This document shows positions 25,507 to 35,105 of a DNA stretch of 64,000 nt, piece by piece. The DNA is from Ruegeria sp. EL01 (GTDB lineage: Bacteria; Pseudomonadota; Alphaproteobacteria; Rhodobacterales; Rhodobacteraceae): contig NZ_OMPS01000017.1 of assembly GCF_900313035.1 (NCBI RefSeq), positions 1-64,000 of the forward strand. Direction: 5' to 3'. The notes under the pieces are model-generated. The model searched no databases, was not told where the DNA came from, and worked only from the letters and a program-made list of their open reading frames with translations. Positions within the stretch are counted from its first letter, which is position 1. Each line of letters begins with the position of its first letter. A program made the position numbers and the translations under genes.

Positions 25507-26468
25507 TGGCCCCTATCGTGCTCAGCTGCGGTGACCCGGCTGGAATCGGCCCAGAAGTCGCAGCGAAAGCGTGGGACCACCTGCGTGACACCTGTCCGTT
25601 TGTCTATATCGGAGATGTCGCGCACCTGCCGGATGAAACACCTACGCAAGTGATCAAAGACCCGTCGCAAGCGTCGCGGATCAGTGCAACCGCCTTACCG
25701 GTTCTGCAACTGGAATTCCCGGCCACAAACCGGCCCGGCGATCCAGACCCGGCAAACGCGCCGTCGGTCATTGACGCCATCGAACAGGGGGTTGCGTTGG
25801 TGCAATCCGGCGCTGCTTCGGCTCTGTGCACGGCTCCGATCCATAAAAAGGCACTGATCGACGGAGCCGGGTTTGCCTATCCCGGCCATACCGAGTTTCT
25901 CGCCGCATTGGCGGGTCGCAAGCGGGTGGTGATGATGCTCGCCAGCGACCAACTACGTGTGGTTCCGGCGACCATCCACATTCCCCTGTCGCGCGTTCCT
26001 CATGAACTGACCCCGGATGTGCTGCGCGATACAATCGAAATCACTGCGCAAGGTCTGCGCCAACATTTCGGCATCCCCCACCCACGTCTCGCCGTCGCCG
26101 GTTTGAACCCCCATGCAGGCGAAGGCGGCAAAATGGGCACGGAAGAGCTGGACTGGATATCACCGCTGCTATCGGACCTTACCAGCGACCACTACACAGT
26201 AACGGGTCCGCTACCGGCGGACACCATGTTTCACGGCGCCGCCCGCACCCGCTATGACGCGGCGATTGCCATGTATCACGATCAGGCCCTGATCCCGATC
26301 AAAACGCTGGATTTCGACCGCGGTGTCAATGTGACGCTGGGTCTGCCCTTCATACGCACCTCACCTGACCACGGCACTGCACTGGATATCGCGGGAAAAA
26401 ACATCGCCAATCCCACCAGCCTGATCGAAGCTTTGAAACTCGCCCAACGGATGGCACAGACCCCTTGA
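25503..26468 (+). CDS. pdxA: 4-hydroxythreonine-4-phosphate dehydrogenase
   Basis: PdxA carries out an NAD-dependent step of pyridoxal 5'-phosphate synthesis. The 321-residue protein has metal-binding histidine segments PGHTEFL, FHGAARTRYDAA and MYHDQALIPIKT. The start overlaps the surA stop by four bases (ATGA). The lptD-surA-pdxA-rsmA order is usual in alphaproteobacteria. Confidence 0.95.
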   Translation: MMAPIVLSCGDPAGIGPEVAAKAWDHLRDTCPFVYIGDVAHLPDETPTQVIKDPSQASRISATALPVLQLEFPATNRPGDPDPANAPSVIDAIEQGVALVQSGAASALCTAPIHKKALIDGAGFAYPGHTEFLAALAGRKRVVMMLASDQLRVVPATIHIPLSRVPHELTPDVLRDTIEITAQGLRQHFGIPHPRLAVAGLNPHAGEGGKMGTEELDWISPLLSDLTSDHYTVTGPLPADTMFHGAARTRYDAAIAMYHDQALIPIKTLDFDRGVNVTLGLPFIRTSPDHGTALDIAGKNIANPTSLIEALKLAQRMAQTP

Positions 26469-26472
26469 TGCT

Positions 26473-26520
26473 TCATCTGGCCAAAAATATCCCCGCCGGA
26501 GGCAAAAAACCTCTGGCACC
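26473..26520. repeat. Dispersed intergenic element, copy B
   Basis: The core CATCTGGCCAAAAATATCCC is repeated just after the pdxA stop. It is followed by a different hairpin, GCCGGAGG-CAAAAA-ACCTCTGGC, with a single G-T mismatch tolerated. It lies between the codirectional pdxA and rsmA genes. Unlike copies A and C, it lacks the GGGGGC-type second hairpin. Confidence 0.7.
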
Positions 26521-26552
26521 ACGCCGCCTTTCCGCGCCACGGTAGTCGGATC

Positions 26553-27395
26553 ATGAGCGCCATCGACACACTTCCCCCATTGCGCGAGGTTATCGCGTCG
26601 CACCAGCTGTCCGCCCGCAAGTCGCTGGGTCAGAACTTTTTGCTGGACCTCAACCTGACTGCCAAGATCGCGCGCCAGGCCGGTGATTTGCGAGAATGCG
26701 ATGTTCTGGAAATCGGCCCCGGCCCCGGTGGTCTGACGCGCGGCTTGTTGTCCGAAGGCGCGCGCAAAGTTGTCGCCGTTGAAAAAGACACCCGTTGCAT
26801 CGCCGCACTGAATGACATCGCTGCGGCCTATCCCGGCAAGCTCGAGGTGATCAACGGCGATGCGCTTGAAATCGACCCTCTGGCGCATCTGACACCGCCG
26901 ATCCGGGTCGCGGCCAACCTGCCCTATAATGTCGGAACCGAGCTTCTGGTGCGTTGGTTGACGCCGCCGGAATGGCCCCCGTTCTGGCAAAGCCTGACGC
27001 TGATGTTCCAGCGCGAAGTGGCCGAGCGCATTGTTGCCCAACCCGGCAGCAAAACCTACGGGCGTCTGGCCATCCTTGCGCAGTGGCGGGCCGAGGCACG
27101 TATTGCGATGTCTCTGCCTCCGGGAGCGTTCACTCCGCCGCCCAAAGTCTCCAGCGCGGTTGTTCATCTAATCGCCCTGCCCGAACCGCGTTATCCGGCG
27201 GATGCTGCCACTTTGTCCCGCACCGTCGCCGCCGCCTTCAACCAGCGTCGTAAGATGCTACGTGCTTCGCTGAAGGGCGTCGCGCCAGATATCGAGGACC
27301 GTTTGCGTGCCGCCGGTATCAAGCCCACAGACCGGGCCGAGCAGATCCCGCTCGAAGCGTTCTGCGCATTGGCCCGCGAAATTCAAAAACCCTGA
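26553..27395 (+). CDS. rsmA: 16S rRNA (adenine1518/1519-N6) dimethyltransferase
   Basis: KsgA/RsmA dimethylates two adenines at the end of 16S rRNA. The 280-residue protein shows [14 protein letters not shown] motif [16 protein letters not shown], catalytic NLPYNVG and the C-terminal basic domain with [14 protein letters not shown]. It ends 15 bases before the strong bidirectional terminator at about 27405. Confidence 0.95.
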   Translation: MSAIDTLPPLREVIASHQLSARKSLGQNFLLDLNLTAKIARQAGDLRECDVLEIGPGPGGLTRGLLSEGARKVVAVEKDTRCIAALNDIAAAYPGKLEVINGDALEIDPLAHLTPPIRVAANLPYNVGTELLVRWLTPPEWPPFWQSLTLMFQREVAERIVAQPGSKTYGRLAILAQWRAEARIAMSLPPGAFTPPPKVSSAVVHLIALPEPRYPADAATLSRTVAAAFNQRRKMLRASLKGVAPDIEDRLRAAGIKPTDRAEQIPLEAFCALAREIQKP

Positions 27396-27404
27396 CACTG
27401 CAAA

Positions 27405-27440
27405 AAGAAAAACCCCGGCGCATAAACCGGGGTTTCTTAA
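27405..27440. terminator. Bidirectional rho-independent terminator
   Basis: The stem AAACCCCGG / CCGGGGTTT has an eight-base loop. It is A-rich on the left and T-rich on the right, so it can end both rsmA (+) and the DUF4167 gene (-). Confidence 0.85.
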
Positions 27441-27460
27441 TTCAGATCCTATCGGCCTGA

Positions 27461-28048
27461 CTATTCAGCAGCCTCAGGCGTATCGCCATTGTCACCGGTC
27501 GTTTCAGGTTTGGGTGCCGGTTTCGGCTTGCGGGCGCGGGGTTTGCGTGCCGGCTTTTCCTTGCGCTCCGGCGCCTCGGAACCCTCTTCAGGTGCATTTC
27601 CCTGGCTTTCCGGGGTTTCGACCAGACCGCTTTCAGGCGCAGCTGCCTCGGAGCCGAAATCCATGACGTCAGGCTGCGGCGTCGCGGCCGGATCAGACTG
27701 ACGGGCCGCTTCGCGTTCCTGACGCTCGGCGCGTTCACGATCACGTTCCGCCTGGCGTTCGCGATTCTGGCGCTCCTGCTCTTCGCGGCGTGCGTCCATT
27801 TCTTTCTGCGCTTCGCTGAGCAATCGCAAGTAATGCTCGGCATGTTGCTGAAAATTTTCGGCCGCAACACGGTCATTTGCCAGTTGGGCATCGCGCGCCA
27901 ACTGATTGTACTTATCTATGATTTGCTGCGGTGTGCCACGCACCTTTCCTTCCGGACCCGAGCTGTCAAAAACACGGTTTACGACGTTGCCGCCAGAAGG
28001 ACGATTGCGGTTATTCTTGGCCCGCGAGCGGGATTTGGAAGATCTCAT
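27461..28048 (-). CDS. DUF4167 domain protein
   Basis: The 195-residue protein has the DUF4167 N-terminal domain (about 1-90): basic MRSSKSRSRAKNNRNR, then VNRVFDSSGPEGKVRG, KYNQLARDAQLANDRVAAEN and EHYLRLLSEAQKE. A charged Arg/Glu-rich linker follows, and the low-complexity tail is rich in Pro, Glu and Lys. Function is unknown; the basic N-terminus suggests RNA or DNA contact. It ends at the bidirectional terminator shared with rsmA. It is followed upstream by a 238-base gap with no clear feature. Confidence 0.8.
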   Translation of the reverse strand: MRSSKSRSRAKNNRNRPSGGNVVNRVFDSSGPEGKVRGTPQQIIDKYNQLARDAQLANDRVAAENFQQHAEHYLRLLSEAQKEMDARREEQERQNRERQAERDRERAERQEREAARQSDPAATPQPDVMDFGSEAAAPESGLVETPESQGNAPEEGSEAPERKEKPARKPRARKPKPAPKPETTGDNGDTPEAAE

Positions 28049-28286
28049 CTACTTTACGTCAGCCTTGTCATTCGCTGTCGATCAACCCGTACCTTACGCT
28101 GCTCAGAGGCTTGTGCCGTAACGCGTCATCGACTTTTTGGGCTTGGCGTCAGGGGCGCGCTGAAACAGCGTCTACCTCGCCGACTAATCCTGAGTAAACA
28201 TGTCCTGCGCGTACAGACAAGAGGATTCTCGGGATTTTCTCAGCTTTTTTACCGGGATCGGCGTTTTTCGGCCTCAGTTTTGCATT

Positions 28287-29132
28287 TCATCCGGGCATTC
28301 TGGCACCAACCACGCGATCGCGGCCATCCAGGTCGGGGATTATTCGAATGTCGGCCAGACCCGATGCATCCAACAAGGCGGATACTTGAGCTGCCTGTGT
28401 GGGGCCAATTTCGACCAGTATGCGCCCACCGGGCATCAAAAAGTCAGGCGCACCTGCGGCAATGTGCCGATACGCACCCAACCCATCACCCTCATCCGTC
28501 AATGCCAACCGAGGTTCATGCTCGCGGACTTCCGGCGACAGCCCCCTCATCTCGGTAAGCGATATATAGGGTGGGTTGGACACGATCAGATCATAGGCGT
28601 CGTCGACACCATCAAACCAGTTGGATTTGCGGATATCGATCCTGTCCTGAACACCATGTTTCACCGCGTTTGCGCTGGCCTGCAGGCAGGCAGCCTCACT
28701 GACATCAACGCCCATCCCGGTTGCGCTGGTGCGCTCGGCCAGTAAGGTCACCAGGATACAGCCTGACCCTGTTCCCAGATCCAATACATGATCAAATGGC
28801 TGGCTTAGTGCCGCCTCGACCAACGCCTCGGTCTCGGGGCGTGGATCCAGCACATCACTGCTGACCCGGAACCCGCGCCCATAGAATTCTCGTTCGCCCA
28901 GCAGATGCGAGACCGGCACGCGAATGGCGCGCAGTGAAATCAACTGATCATAGCGCTCAGAGATATCGGGCGACAATTCCTCGGGCGCGATCAGTGTGAC
29001 ACGGCTGGCTTCTATCCGGGCGGCATGGGCTAGCAACACGCGCGCATCCCGCGCCGGATCATCCACACCGGCCGCACGCAGGCGCGCCGTTGCAGCGACC
29101 ATCGCCTGCGCAGCTGTCTGTACCCCCGTCAT
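28287..29132 (-). CDS. prmC: Release factor glutamine N5-methyltransferase
   Basis: PrmC methylates the Gln of the GGQ motif in RF1 and RF2. The 281-residue protein has a helical N-terminal domain, SAM motif [10 protein letters not shown] and the catalytic NPPY in SNPPYIS (about residue 190). Its start overlaps the prfA stop by four bases, so enzyme and substrate are encoded together. Confidence 0.95.
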   Translation of the reverse strand: MTGVQTAAQAMVAATARLRAAGVDDPARDARVLLAHAARIEASRVTLIAPEELSPDISERYDQLISLRAIRVPVSHLLGEREFYGRGFRVSSDVLDPRPETEALVEAALSQPFDHVLDLGTGSGCILVTLLAERTSATGMGVDVSEAACLQASANAVKHGVQDRIDIRKSNWFDGVDDAYDLIVSNPPYISLTEMRGLSPEVREHEPRLALTDEGDGLGAYRHIAAGAPDFLMPGGRILVEIGPTQAAQVSALLDASGLADIRIIPDLDGRDRVVGARMPG

Positions 29133-30184
29133 TGTGACATCTCAGCCAGCAAACGGGCCTGATCGTCGGCCGTTAGCGCATCGATCACCTCGTCCAGATC
29201 ACCGTGCATCACCTGATCAAGCTTATAAAGCGTCAGGTTGATGCGGTGATCGGTCATGCGGCCTTGCGGGAAATTGTAAGTCCTGATGCGCTCTGACCGA
29301 TCGCCGGATCCCACCTGACTGGCCCGATCGGCCGAGCGTTCGCTGTCGATCCGCTGGCGTTCATGATCATACAAGCGCGTTTTCAACACCTGCATTGCAA
29401 TCTCACGGTTGCGGTGCTGCGATTTCTCGGAACTGGTCACCACCAAGCCACTGGGCAGGTGTGTGATCCGCACCGCCGAATCGGTGGTGTTCACATGCTG
29501 CCCGCCCGCGCCTGACGATCGCATCGTATCGATCCGGATGTCATTGGCGTCGATCTGGATGTCTACGTCTTCCGCCTCGGGCAGGACCGCAACTGTTGCG
29601 GCCGAGGTATGAATGCGCCCACCGCTTTCGGTTTCGGGCACCCGCTGCACACGGTGCACACCGGATTCATATTTCATCCGGGCAAAGACGTTTTCGCCCT
29701 TGATATGGGCCACAACCTCTTTGATGCCACCCAGATCAGAGGCCTGTTCTTCGATGATCTCGAATTTCCAGCCGCGCGCTTCGGAATAGCGCTGATACAT
29801 CCGCAGCAGATCTCCGGCAAACAAAGCGGCCTCATCCCCGCCTGTTCCAGGCCGGATTTCCAGCATCGCAGGGCGCGCATCCGCAGCGTCTTTGGGCAAC
29901 AGCGACAGTTGCAGCGCATGTTCCGCCTCGGGGATACGCGACTGCAGCGCGGGAACTTCTTCCTCGGCGAGTTCCTTCATATCCGGGTCGGTCAGCATAG
30001 CCTCGGCATCGGCCAGATCGGTGACCAACTGACGCCAGGCCATAATCTGATCGACCACGGGTTTCAGATCGGAATATTCCTTCGCCAGCGTCGCAATATC
30101 ACCGCCCGAGGCACCATCGGCCATGGCTGCTTCGAGGTATTGAAACCGCTGGGTTATCTGTTCAAGTCGTTCTTCGGGGATCAT
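29129..30184 (-). CDS. prfA: Peptide chain release factor 1
   Basis: RF1 reads UAA and UAG stop codons. The 351-residue protein has the RF1-type tripeptide anticodon PET (183-185, in RVPETE) rather than the RF2 SPF, and the catalytic GAGGQ at 225-229. The ATG at 30184 is preferred; a TTG at 30202 would add six residues without family support. It is co-transcribed with prmC. Confidence 0.95.
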   Translation of the reverse strand: MIPEERLEQITQRFQYLEAAMADGASGGDIATLAKEYSDLKPVVDQIMAWRQLVTDLADAEAMLTDPDMKELAEEEVPALQSRIPEAEHALQLSLLPKDAADARPAMLEIRPGTGGDEAALFAGDLLRMYQRYSEARGWKFEIIEEQASDLGGIKEVVAHIKGENVFARMKYESGVHRVQRVPETESGGRIHTSAATVAVLPEAEDVDIQIDANDIRIDTMRSSGAGGQHVNTTDSAVRITHLPSGLVVTSSEKSQHRNREIAMQVLKTRLYDHERQRIDSERSADRASQVGSGDRSERIRTYNFPQGRMTDHRINLTLYKLDQVMHGDLDEVIDALTADDQARLLAEMSQ

Positions 30185-30246
30185 CCGGGCGGTGTCTATC
30201 AATCCGGGGCTTTGGTCAAGGCCCCGCCTTATGCTAACCTGATCAT

Positions 30247-30549
30247 ATGAAACGGCTCATTCTTGTCTTGATCCTGTGCACGCCACCTGCATTGGCCGAT
30301 GTAATCGGCCCCGGAGGTAAGGTGCAGGATTGCTACTGCACCGACAAATCCGGCAGCCGGATTGAACTGGGTGAGATGATCTGCCTGCAGGTCGATGGGC
30401 GCATGTTCACAGCGCAATGCCAGATGTCCCTGAACGTCCCCATGTGGCGCGAGGTGCAGGAAGGGTGTTTGTCTTCAGGATTACAGCAAAGCAAGCCACC
30501 CGTCGACCCGGTGTCGATTGACGTCAAAATCCTTTCGGCCAAAACGTAA
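30247..30549 (+). CDS. Small secreted Cys-rich protein, unknown
   Basis: The 100-residue product has a clear signal peptide ([17 protein letters not shown], then D) and cysteines in DCYC, MIC, QC and GC, so it is probably a disulfide-bonded periplasmic protein. No Shine-Dalgarno is obvious. Its last 69 bases overlap the convergent DUF1499 gene. I do not recognise a family. Confidence 0.55.
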   Translation: MKRLILVLILCTPPALADVIGPGGKVQDCYCTDKSGSRIELGEMICLQVDGRMFTAQCQMSLNVPMWREVQEGCLSSGLQQSKPPVDPVSIDVKILSAKT

Positions 30550-30879
30550 ACGGCCATAGATACGTAGAATATCACCGTCCTGCTGCACCGTTGTGTAGTC
30601 GGGAAAGCCGATCCATTTTGTACGCGTGACGTAAGTGATCATCCCCTCATCTACTGAACCGGCCAGAACCGAGGTGCGCGGTGAAACGCGCGCAATCTCG
30701 TCCAACTGTCCCAATCCGTCAGGGCCCGTTTCGACCATACGGTAGACGCCACCCTTCATGTCCCGGTTTACGTCGCCGGTCGGGGGCACATGCCAAAGAT
30801 CGGGATCAGTTGGGGCAAGGCGGATATACCCACCAACCAAAATGACCAACGCAACCAGCAGCCAGATCATGTATCTCAT
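30481..30879 (-). CDS. DUF1499 family membrane-anchored protein
   Basis: The 132-residue protein begins with one hydrophobic segment (MRYMIWLLVALVILVGGYIRLA) and then the DUF1499 pattern (ISRT-like [41 protein letters not shown]). The family has unknown function and lies on the periplasmic face. The ATG at 30879 is chosen because a GAGGG-like site precedes it. The 3' end overlaps the oppositely oriented small gene. Confidence 0.75.
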   Translation of the reverse strand: MRYMIWLLVALVILVGGYIRLAPTDPDLWHVPPTGDVNRDMKGGVYRMVETGPDGLGQLDEIARVSPRTSVLAGSVDEGMITYVTRTKWIGFPDYTTVQQDGDILRIYGRLRFGRKDFDVNRHRVDGWLALL

Positions 30880-30947
30880 TGCCCCATACCCTCTTTGGCG
30901 CAAAGCCTAACTGCCACAGTCAACCGGACAAGCCATTCCGGTCTCCC

Positions 30948-31895
30948 CTACCGTGACGTCACGCCGGGAAGAATGCATAACAGCTCGAACAACAGGTTTG
31001 CGGCCGTCAGCGCCGTATTTCCCGACGGATCATAAGGCGGAGACACTTCGACCAAATCGCAGCCCACCACATTGACCCCACCCAACGCATGGATCAGTTG
31101 CAAGGCCTGCGGCGTTGTCAGGCCGCCAATCTCGGGTGTGCCGGTACCCGGGGCAAAAGACGGGTCCAGACTGTCAATGTCATAGGTGATGTAAACCGGG
31201 TGATCGCCAATCGTCTTGCGGATCGTCGAGCCGATCTGGGTCAGGTTCTGCTGCCACAACTCCCACGCCGGGTATTGGCGAAATCCCCAACCCTTGGCCT
31301 CGGTAAAGTCAGACGCCGCATATCCCGACCCCCGGATGCCGATCTGAAAGGTCTTGTCAGGGACAATCAATTGCTCTTCGTAAGCGCGGCGAAACACGGT
31401 GCCGTGGGTCTCACGCTCGCCGAACATCTCGTCGTTCACATCTGCATGGGCATCGACATGGACTAGCGCCACGGGTCCGTGTTTCGCGGCTATCGCCCGC
31501 AGGATTGGCAGGGTGATCGAATGATCGCCCCCCATGGCGACCGGCGTGACGCCCTTCGCCAGAATGGCGTCATAGCTTTCCTTGATGATCTTCAGACTGT
31601 CCGACAACGAAAAGGTGTTGATTGCCAGATCACCGATATCGGCAATCTGAAGCTTATCGAATGGTGCTGCGGTTGTGGCCATGTTGTACGGCCGGATCAT
31701 CGCGCTTTCGGATCTGATCTGCTTTGGCCCAAACCGCGTTCCGGACCGCCACGAGGTACCGATATCCATAGGGATTCCCAGAACCGCGACATCCAGCCCT
31801 TCAAGAGAGGCCACCTGAGGCAAACGCATAAAGGTATTCGGCCCCGAGAAGCGGGCCAGATCATTGCCGCTGATCGGTTGGTTGAAATCTGTCAT
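30948..31895 (-). CDS. Ureohydrolase, guanidinobutyrase/guanidinopropionase-like
   Basis: The 315-residue manganese enzyme of the arginase superfamily has GGDHSI, DAHADV and DIDSLDP metal ligands. The N-terminal pattern RFSGPNTFMRLP matches guanidinobutyrase/guanidinopropionase enzymes better than agmatinases, so it probably cleaves a guanidino acid to urea and an amino acid. It is downstream of a true agmatinase-type gene, so the two may process different guanidino compounds. The start at 31895 (MTDFNQ) is used; 31913 is possible. Confidence 0.82.
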   Translation of the reverse strand: MTDFNQPISGNDLARFSGPNTFMRLPQVASLEGLDVAVLGIPMDIGTSWRSGTRFGPKQIRSESAMIRPYNMATTAAPFDKLQIADIGDLAINTFSLSDSLKIIKESYDAILAKGVTPVAMGGDHSITLPILRAIAAKHGPVALVHVDAHADVNDEMFGERETHGTVFRRAYEEQLIVPDKTFQIGIRGSGYAASDFTEAKGWGFRQYPAWELWQQNLTQIGSTIRKTIGDHPVYITYDIDSLDPSFAPGTGTPEIGGLTTPQALQLIHALGGVNVVGCDLVEVSPPYDPSGNTALTAANLLFELLCILPGVTSR

Positions 31896-31965
31896 GCCTG
31901 TTGTCTCTCCCATCCGGCCACATGGTTAAGCACATACCGGAAGTATGGCTAATCAATAGTTAACG

Positions 31966-32928
31966 TCAGACCAGCTTGTTCCATCCCAACAGGCAAATGA
32001 TCTGAGTTGCGACATGTGCGCCAGCAATGGCCGTCGCACCGGAGGTGTCAAACGGAGGCGATACCTCGACCACATCCCCGCCCTTGATGTTGATCCCGGC
32101 AATATCGCGCAGGATGATTTGCGCCTGAATCGACGAAAGCCCACCCCAAACGGGCGTGCCGGTACCGGGGGCAAAGGCCGGGTCCAGCCCGTCAATGTCA
32201 AAGCTCAGGTAAACCGGACTGTCGCCCACGATATCCTTGATCTTTTGCGCCACAGCGGCTGGACCGGCCTCATACACTTCGCGCGCGTCGATGATGTTGA
32301 CGCCCAGCGTGTCTTCGTTGGTTGTCCGTATCCCCACCTGAACCGACCGCTTGGGATCCACGATCCCCGATTTCACGGCCTTGTAGAACATGGTCCCGTG
32401 ATCCACCCGGGACATGTCGTCATCGGCCCATGTGTCGGTGTGGGCATCGAATTGCACCAGGGACATCGGCCCATATTTCTCGGCATAGGCTTTGAGGATG
32501 GGAAAGCTGATATAGTGATCCCCGCCCAGCGTGACCGAGGCGACATCCGCCGCCAATATAGTCCGGATATGATCGGTCAGCGTATCGGGAAAGGCAGGAA
32601 TATTGGCATAGTCAAAGGCCATGTCGCCATAGTCCACGATGGCCAACTCGCCTAACGCGTCAAAGGGCCAGCCGTAAGGTTCGTCCGGGGATTGAAGTGT
32701 ACTGGCCTCTCGGATCGCACGTGGCCCAAGACGCGTACCGGGACGGTTGGTGACCGCCTGATCGAACGGCACCCCTGTCACCGCAATATCCACACCCGTC
32801 AGATTTTTTGTGTAAAGACGTCGCAGAAAAGACGTTGCCCCGCCAAACGTGTTCTCATGAGAAACCCCTTTCAATTCGGGGTTTGTGAACGCCTCATCCA
32901 CGAAGTTCTTTGAATCTTCCAAAGCCAT
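31966..32928 (-). CDS. speB: Agmatinase-type ureohydrolase
   Basis: The 320-residue protein has arginase-superfamily ligands GGDHYI, DAHTDT and DIDGLDP. The segment DHGTMFYKAVKSGIVDP and SVQVGIRT agree closely with agmatinases, which split agmatine to urea and putrescine. It lies directly upstream of the second ureohydrolase and downstream of an M20 amidohydrolase in one likely operon, which suggests a role in using arginine-derived nitrogen. Confidence 0.85.
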   Translation of the reverse strand: MALEDSKNFVDEAFTNPELKGVSHENTFGGATSFLRRLYTKNLTGVDIAVTGVPFDQAVTNRPGTRLGPRAIREASTLQSPDEPYGWPFDALGELAIVDYGDMAFDYANIPAFPDTLTDHIRTILAADVASVTLGGDHYISFPILKAYAEKYGPMSLVQFDAHTDTWADDDMSRVDHGTMFYKAVKSGIVDPKRSVQVGIRTTNEDTLGVNIIDAREVYEAGPAAVAQKIKDIVGDSPVYLSFDIDGLDPAFAPGTGTPVWGGLSSIQAQIILRDIAGINIKGGDVVEVSPPFDTSGATAIAGAHVATQIICLLGWNKLV

Positions 32929-32954
32929 TGCTTCCGCTCCCTCCTCAGTGTTTT

Positions 32955-34118
32955 TCAGCTCAGCGGCAGCGCTTTTTCTACAATCCGCGCAAAGAAAGAT
33001 GCGCCAACGGGCGCGATCTCATCATTGAAGTTGTACTTTGGGTGGTGCAGTCCCGCTCCGTCGCCCTGCCCCAAAAACAAATAGGCCCCGGGCCGTGCCT
33101 GCAGCATATAAGAAAAATCCTCGGCTCCCATGTCGCGGCCCATCGAATCCACAACGCGGTTGTCGCCCGAAACCTCCCGCGCGACTTCGGCCGCAAAGGC
33201 GCATTTGTCGGTATCGTTGATGGTCGCAGGATAGCCGACCTCATAGTCCAGCTCAGCCTCAACCCCGTATGAGGCCGCCTGCCCTTTTACGATCTGCTCC
33301 ATCCGTTCCATCACCATCTTCTGAACCGCAGGGTCGAAGGTTCGGACGGTTCCGTTCAGGTAAGCGGTATCCGGGATCACATTGTTGACCGTCCCGGTAT
33401 GGATCTGCGTAACCGAGACCACGAGATCTTCGACCGCGTAATGATTGCGACTGACAATGGTCTGAATGGCTTGGGCAATCCCGCAAGCCGCCATCACCGG
33501 GTCACGGGTCTGATGCGGCATCGCCCCGTGCCCACCGACCCCCTGAATATGGATGTGGAACGTATCCACCGCCGCCATGATCGGCCCCGGTGTGGTATAG
33601 AACGCGCCTTCGGGATTACCGGGGTCGTTATGCAACGCGTAAACCTCTGAAATATCGAATTTATCCATGATGCCTTCGTCAACCATCACGCCTGCGCCGC
33701 CGCCTTCTTCTTCGGCCGGCTGAAAGATCAGCGCGACGCGGCCTTTGAAGTTGCGCGTTTCTGCCAGATAACGCGCCGCGCCCAGCAACATTGTCGTGTG
33801 CCCGTCATGCCCGCAGGCATGCATCTTGCCGGGGTTTGTTGAGGCATAGTCCAACCCCGATTCCTCGGGGATCGGCAGCGCATCCATGTCGGCGCGCAGG
33901 CCGATCGTCGGCCCTTCCCCCTGACCGTTGATGATCGCGACGATGCCTGTCTTGGCGATGCCCTCGTGCAACTCATCTACGCCGAACTCGCGCAGACGCT
34001 CCGTCACAAATGCCGCCGTTTCATAGCATTCGAACTCCAGTTCGGGGATGGTATGCAGATGTTGGCGCCATGTCGCCATGTCAGCGGCATAGTCGGCAAT
34101 ACGGTTCACAACGGGCAT
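32955..34118 (-). CDS. M20-family amidohydrolase
   Basis: The 387-residue metallopeptidase of the hippurate/N-acyl-amino-acid hydrolase group has the metal-binding ACGHDGHTTMLL, EEEGGGAG and the GMGAEDFSYM-like terminus. It releases amino acids from N-acyl or amide-linked compounds. It is 26 bases upstream of speB and on the same strand, so an amino acid/guanidino-compound use operon is likely. AGGAG lies upstream of the ATG. It is divergent from mazG. Confidence 0.88.
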   Translation of the reverse strand: MPVVNRIADYAADMATWRQHLHTIPELEFECYETAAFVTERLREFGVDELHEGIAKTGIVAIINGQGEGPTIGLRADMDALPIPEESGLDYASTNPGKMHACGHDGHTTMLLGAARYLAETRNFKGRVALIFQPAEEEGGGAGVMVDEGIMDKFDISEVYALHNDPGNPEGAFYTTPGPIMAAVDTFHIHIQGVGGHGAMPHQTRDPVMAACGIAQAIQTIVSRNHYAVEDLVVSVTQIHTGTVNNVIPDTAYLNGTVRTFDPAVQKMVMERMEQIVKGQAASYGVEAELDYEVGYPATINDTDKCAFAAEVAREVSGDNRVVDSMGRDMGAEDFSYMLQARPGAYLFLGQGDGAGLHHPKYNFNDEIAPVGASFFARIVEKALPLS

Positions 34119-34184
34119 ATGGGGTGGACTCCTGATCCAAGCTGCGGGATGTCTGCATCAGACACTGGAACAAGGGGCTTCGCA

Positions 34185-35042
34185 ATGGCTGAAAATCCAC
34201 TGATCCACGACCCGGACGCAGGGATCGAGCGCTTGCTGGAAATCATGCGCCGCCTGCGCGATCCGCAATCCGGCTGCCCCTGGGATATCGAACAGGATTT
34301 CGGCACGATCGCTCCCTACACAATCGAAGAAGCCTATGAGGTCGCAGACGCCATCGAACGGCAGGCCTGGGATGAATTGAAGGGTGAGCTGGGCGACCTG
34401 CTGTTCCAGTCGGTGTTTCACGCGCAGATGGCCGAAGAAGCCGGCCATTTCGCCTTTCAGGATGTCGTGCGCACCATGTCCGACAAGATGGTGTCCCGCC
34501 ACCCGCATGTCTTTGGCGATGAATCCCGCGACAAATCGGCCGAACAGCAAACGCTGGATTGGGAAACGGTCAAAGCCGCCGAACGCGCAGGCAAAGAGCA
34601 AAAAGGTGCGTTGGACGGCGTTGCGGCCAACCTGCCCGCCCTGGTGCGAGCGCATAAATTACAAAAACGCGCCGCGCGCGTGGGGTTTGACTGGCCTGAT
34701 GCCAGCCATGTCCTTGCCAAGATCACCGAAGAAGCCGCTGAGCTGGAAGAGGCGCGCGACCAAAAGGATGCTGATGCACTGGAAGATGAATTCGGCGATC
34801 TTCTGTTCGTGATGGTCAACCTTGGGCGTCATCTGGGCATTGAACCCGAAGCCGCGCTGCGCCGCACCAACGCCAAGTTCACACGCCGCTTTGCACAGGT
34901 CGAGGCGCGGCTTGCTGACCGCGGCAAAACCCCCTCGGAAAGCGACCTGGAGGAGATGGATGCGCTATGGGATGAGGTGAAGATTGCAGAGCATCGCGCC
35001 AACGGCAAACTCCCGCCTGTGGAGGCTGCAACCAACGGCTGA
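34185..35042 (+). CDS. mazG: Nucleoside triphosphate pyrophosphohydrolase
   Basis: MazG hydrolyses NTPs to NMPs and pyrophosphate, limiting ppGpp and damaged nucleotides. The 285-residue product has two MazG domains: GCPWDIEQDFGTIAPYTIEEAYE with ELGDLLFQSVFH, and a second EEAAELEEARDQKD with EFGDLLFVMVNLGRHLG. The ATG at 34185 has an AAGGGG upstream; the longer open frame from 33966 is not used. It is followed by a nucleoside hydrolase. Confidence 0.92.
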   Translation: MAENPLIHDPDAGIERLLEIMRRLRDPQSGCPWDIEQDFGTIAPYTIEEAYEVADAIERQAWDELKGELGDLLFQSVFHAQMAEEAGHFAFQDVVRTMSDKMVSRHPHVFGDESRDKSAEQQTLDWETVKAAERAGKEQKGALDGVAANLPALVRAHKLQKRAARVGFDWPDASHVLAKITEEAAELEEARDQKDADALEDEFGDLLFVMVNLGRHLGIEPEAALRRTNAKFTRRFAQVEARLADRGKTPSESDLEEMDALWDEVKIAEHRANGKLPPVEAATNG

Positions 35043-35105
35043 AACTGCTGGACAAGTCCGGCGACACTTGCCAGTGTCCGCCCTTCACGACCCCGGAGGC
35101 CTGCA

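Noticed and set aside
27833..28558. A 241-codon plus-strand frame across the DUF4167/prmC gap
   Set aside because: Mostly antisense to DUF4167 and prmC and without a motif.
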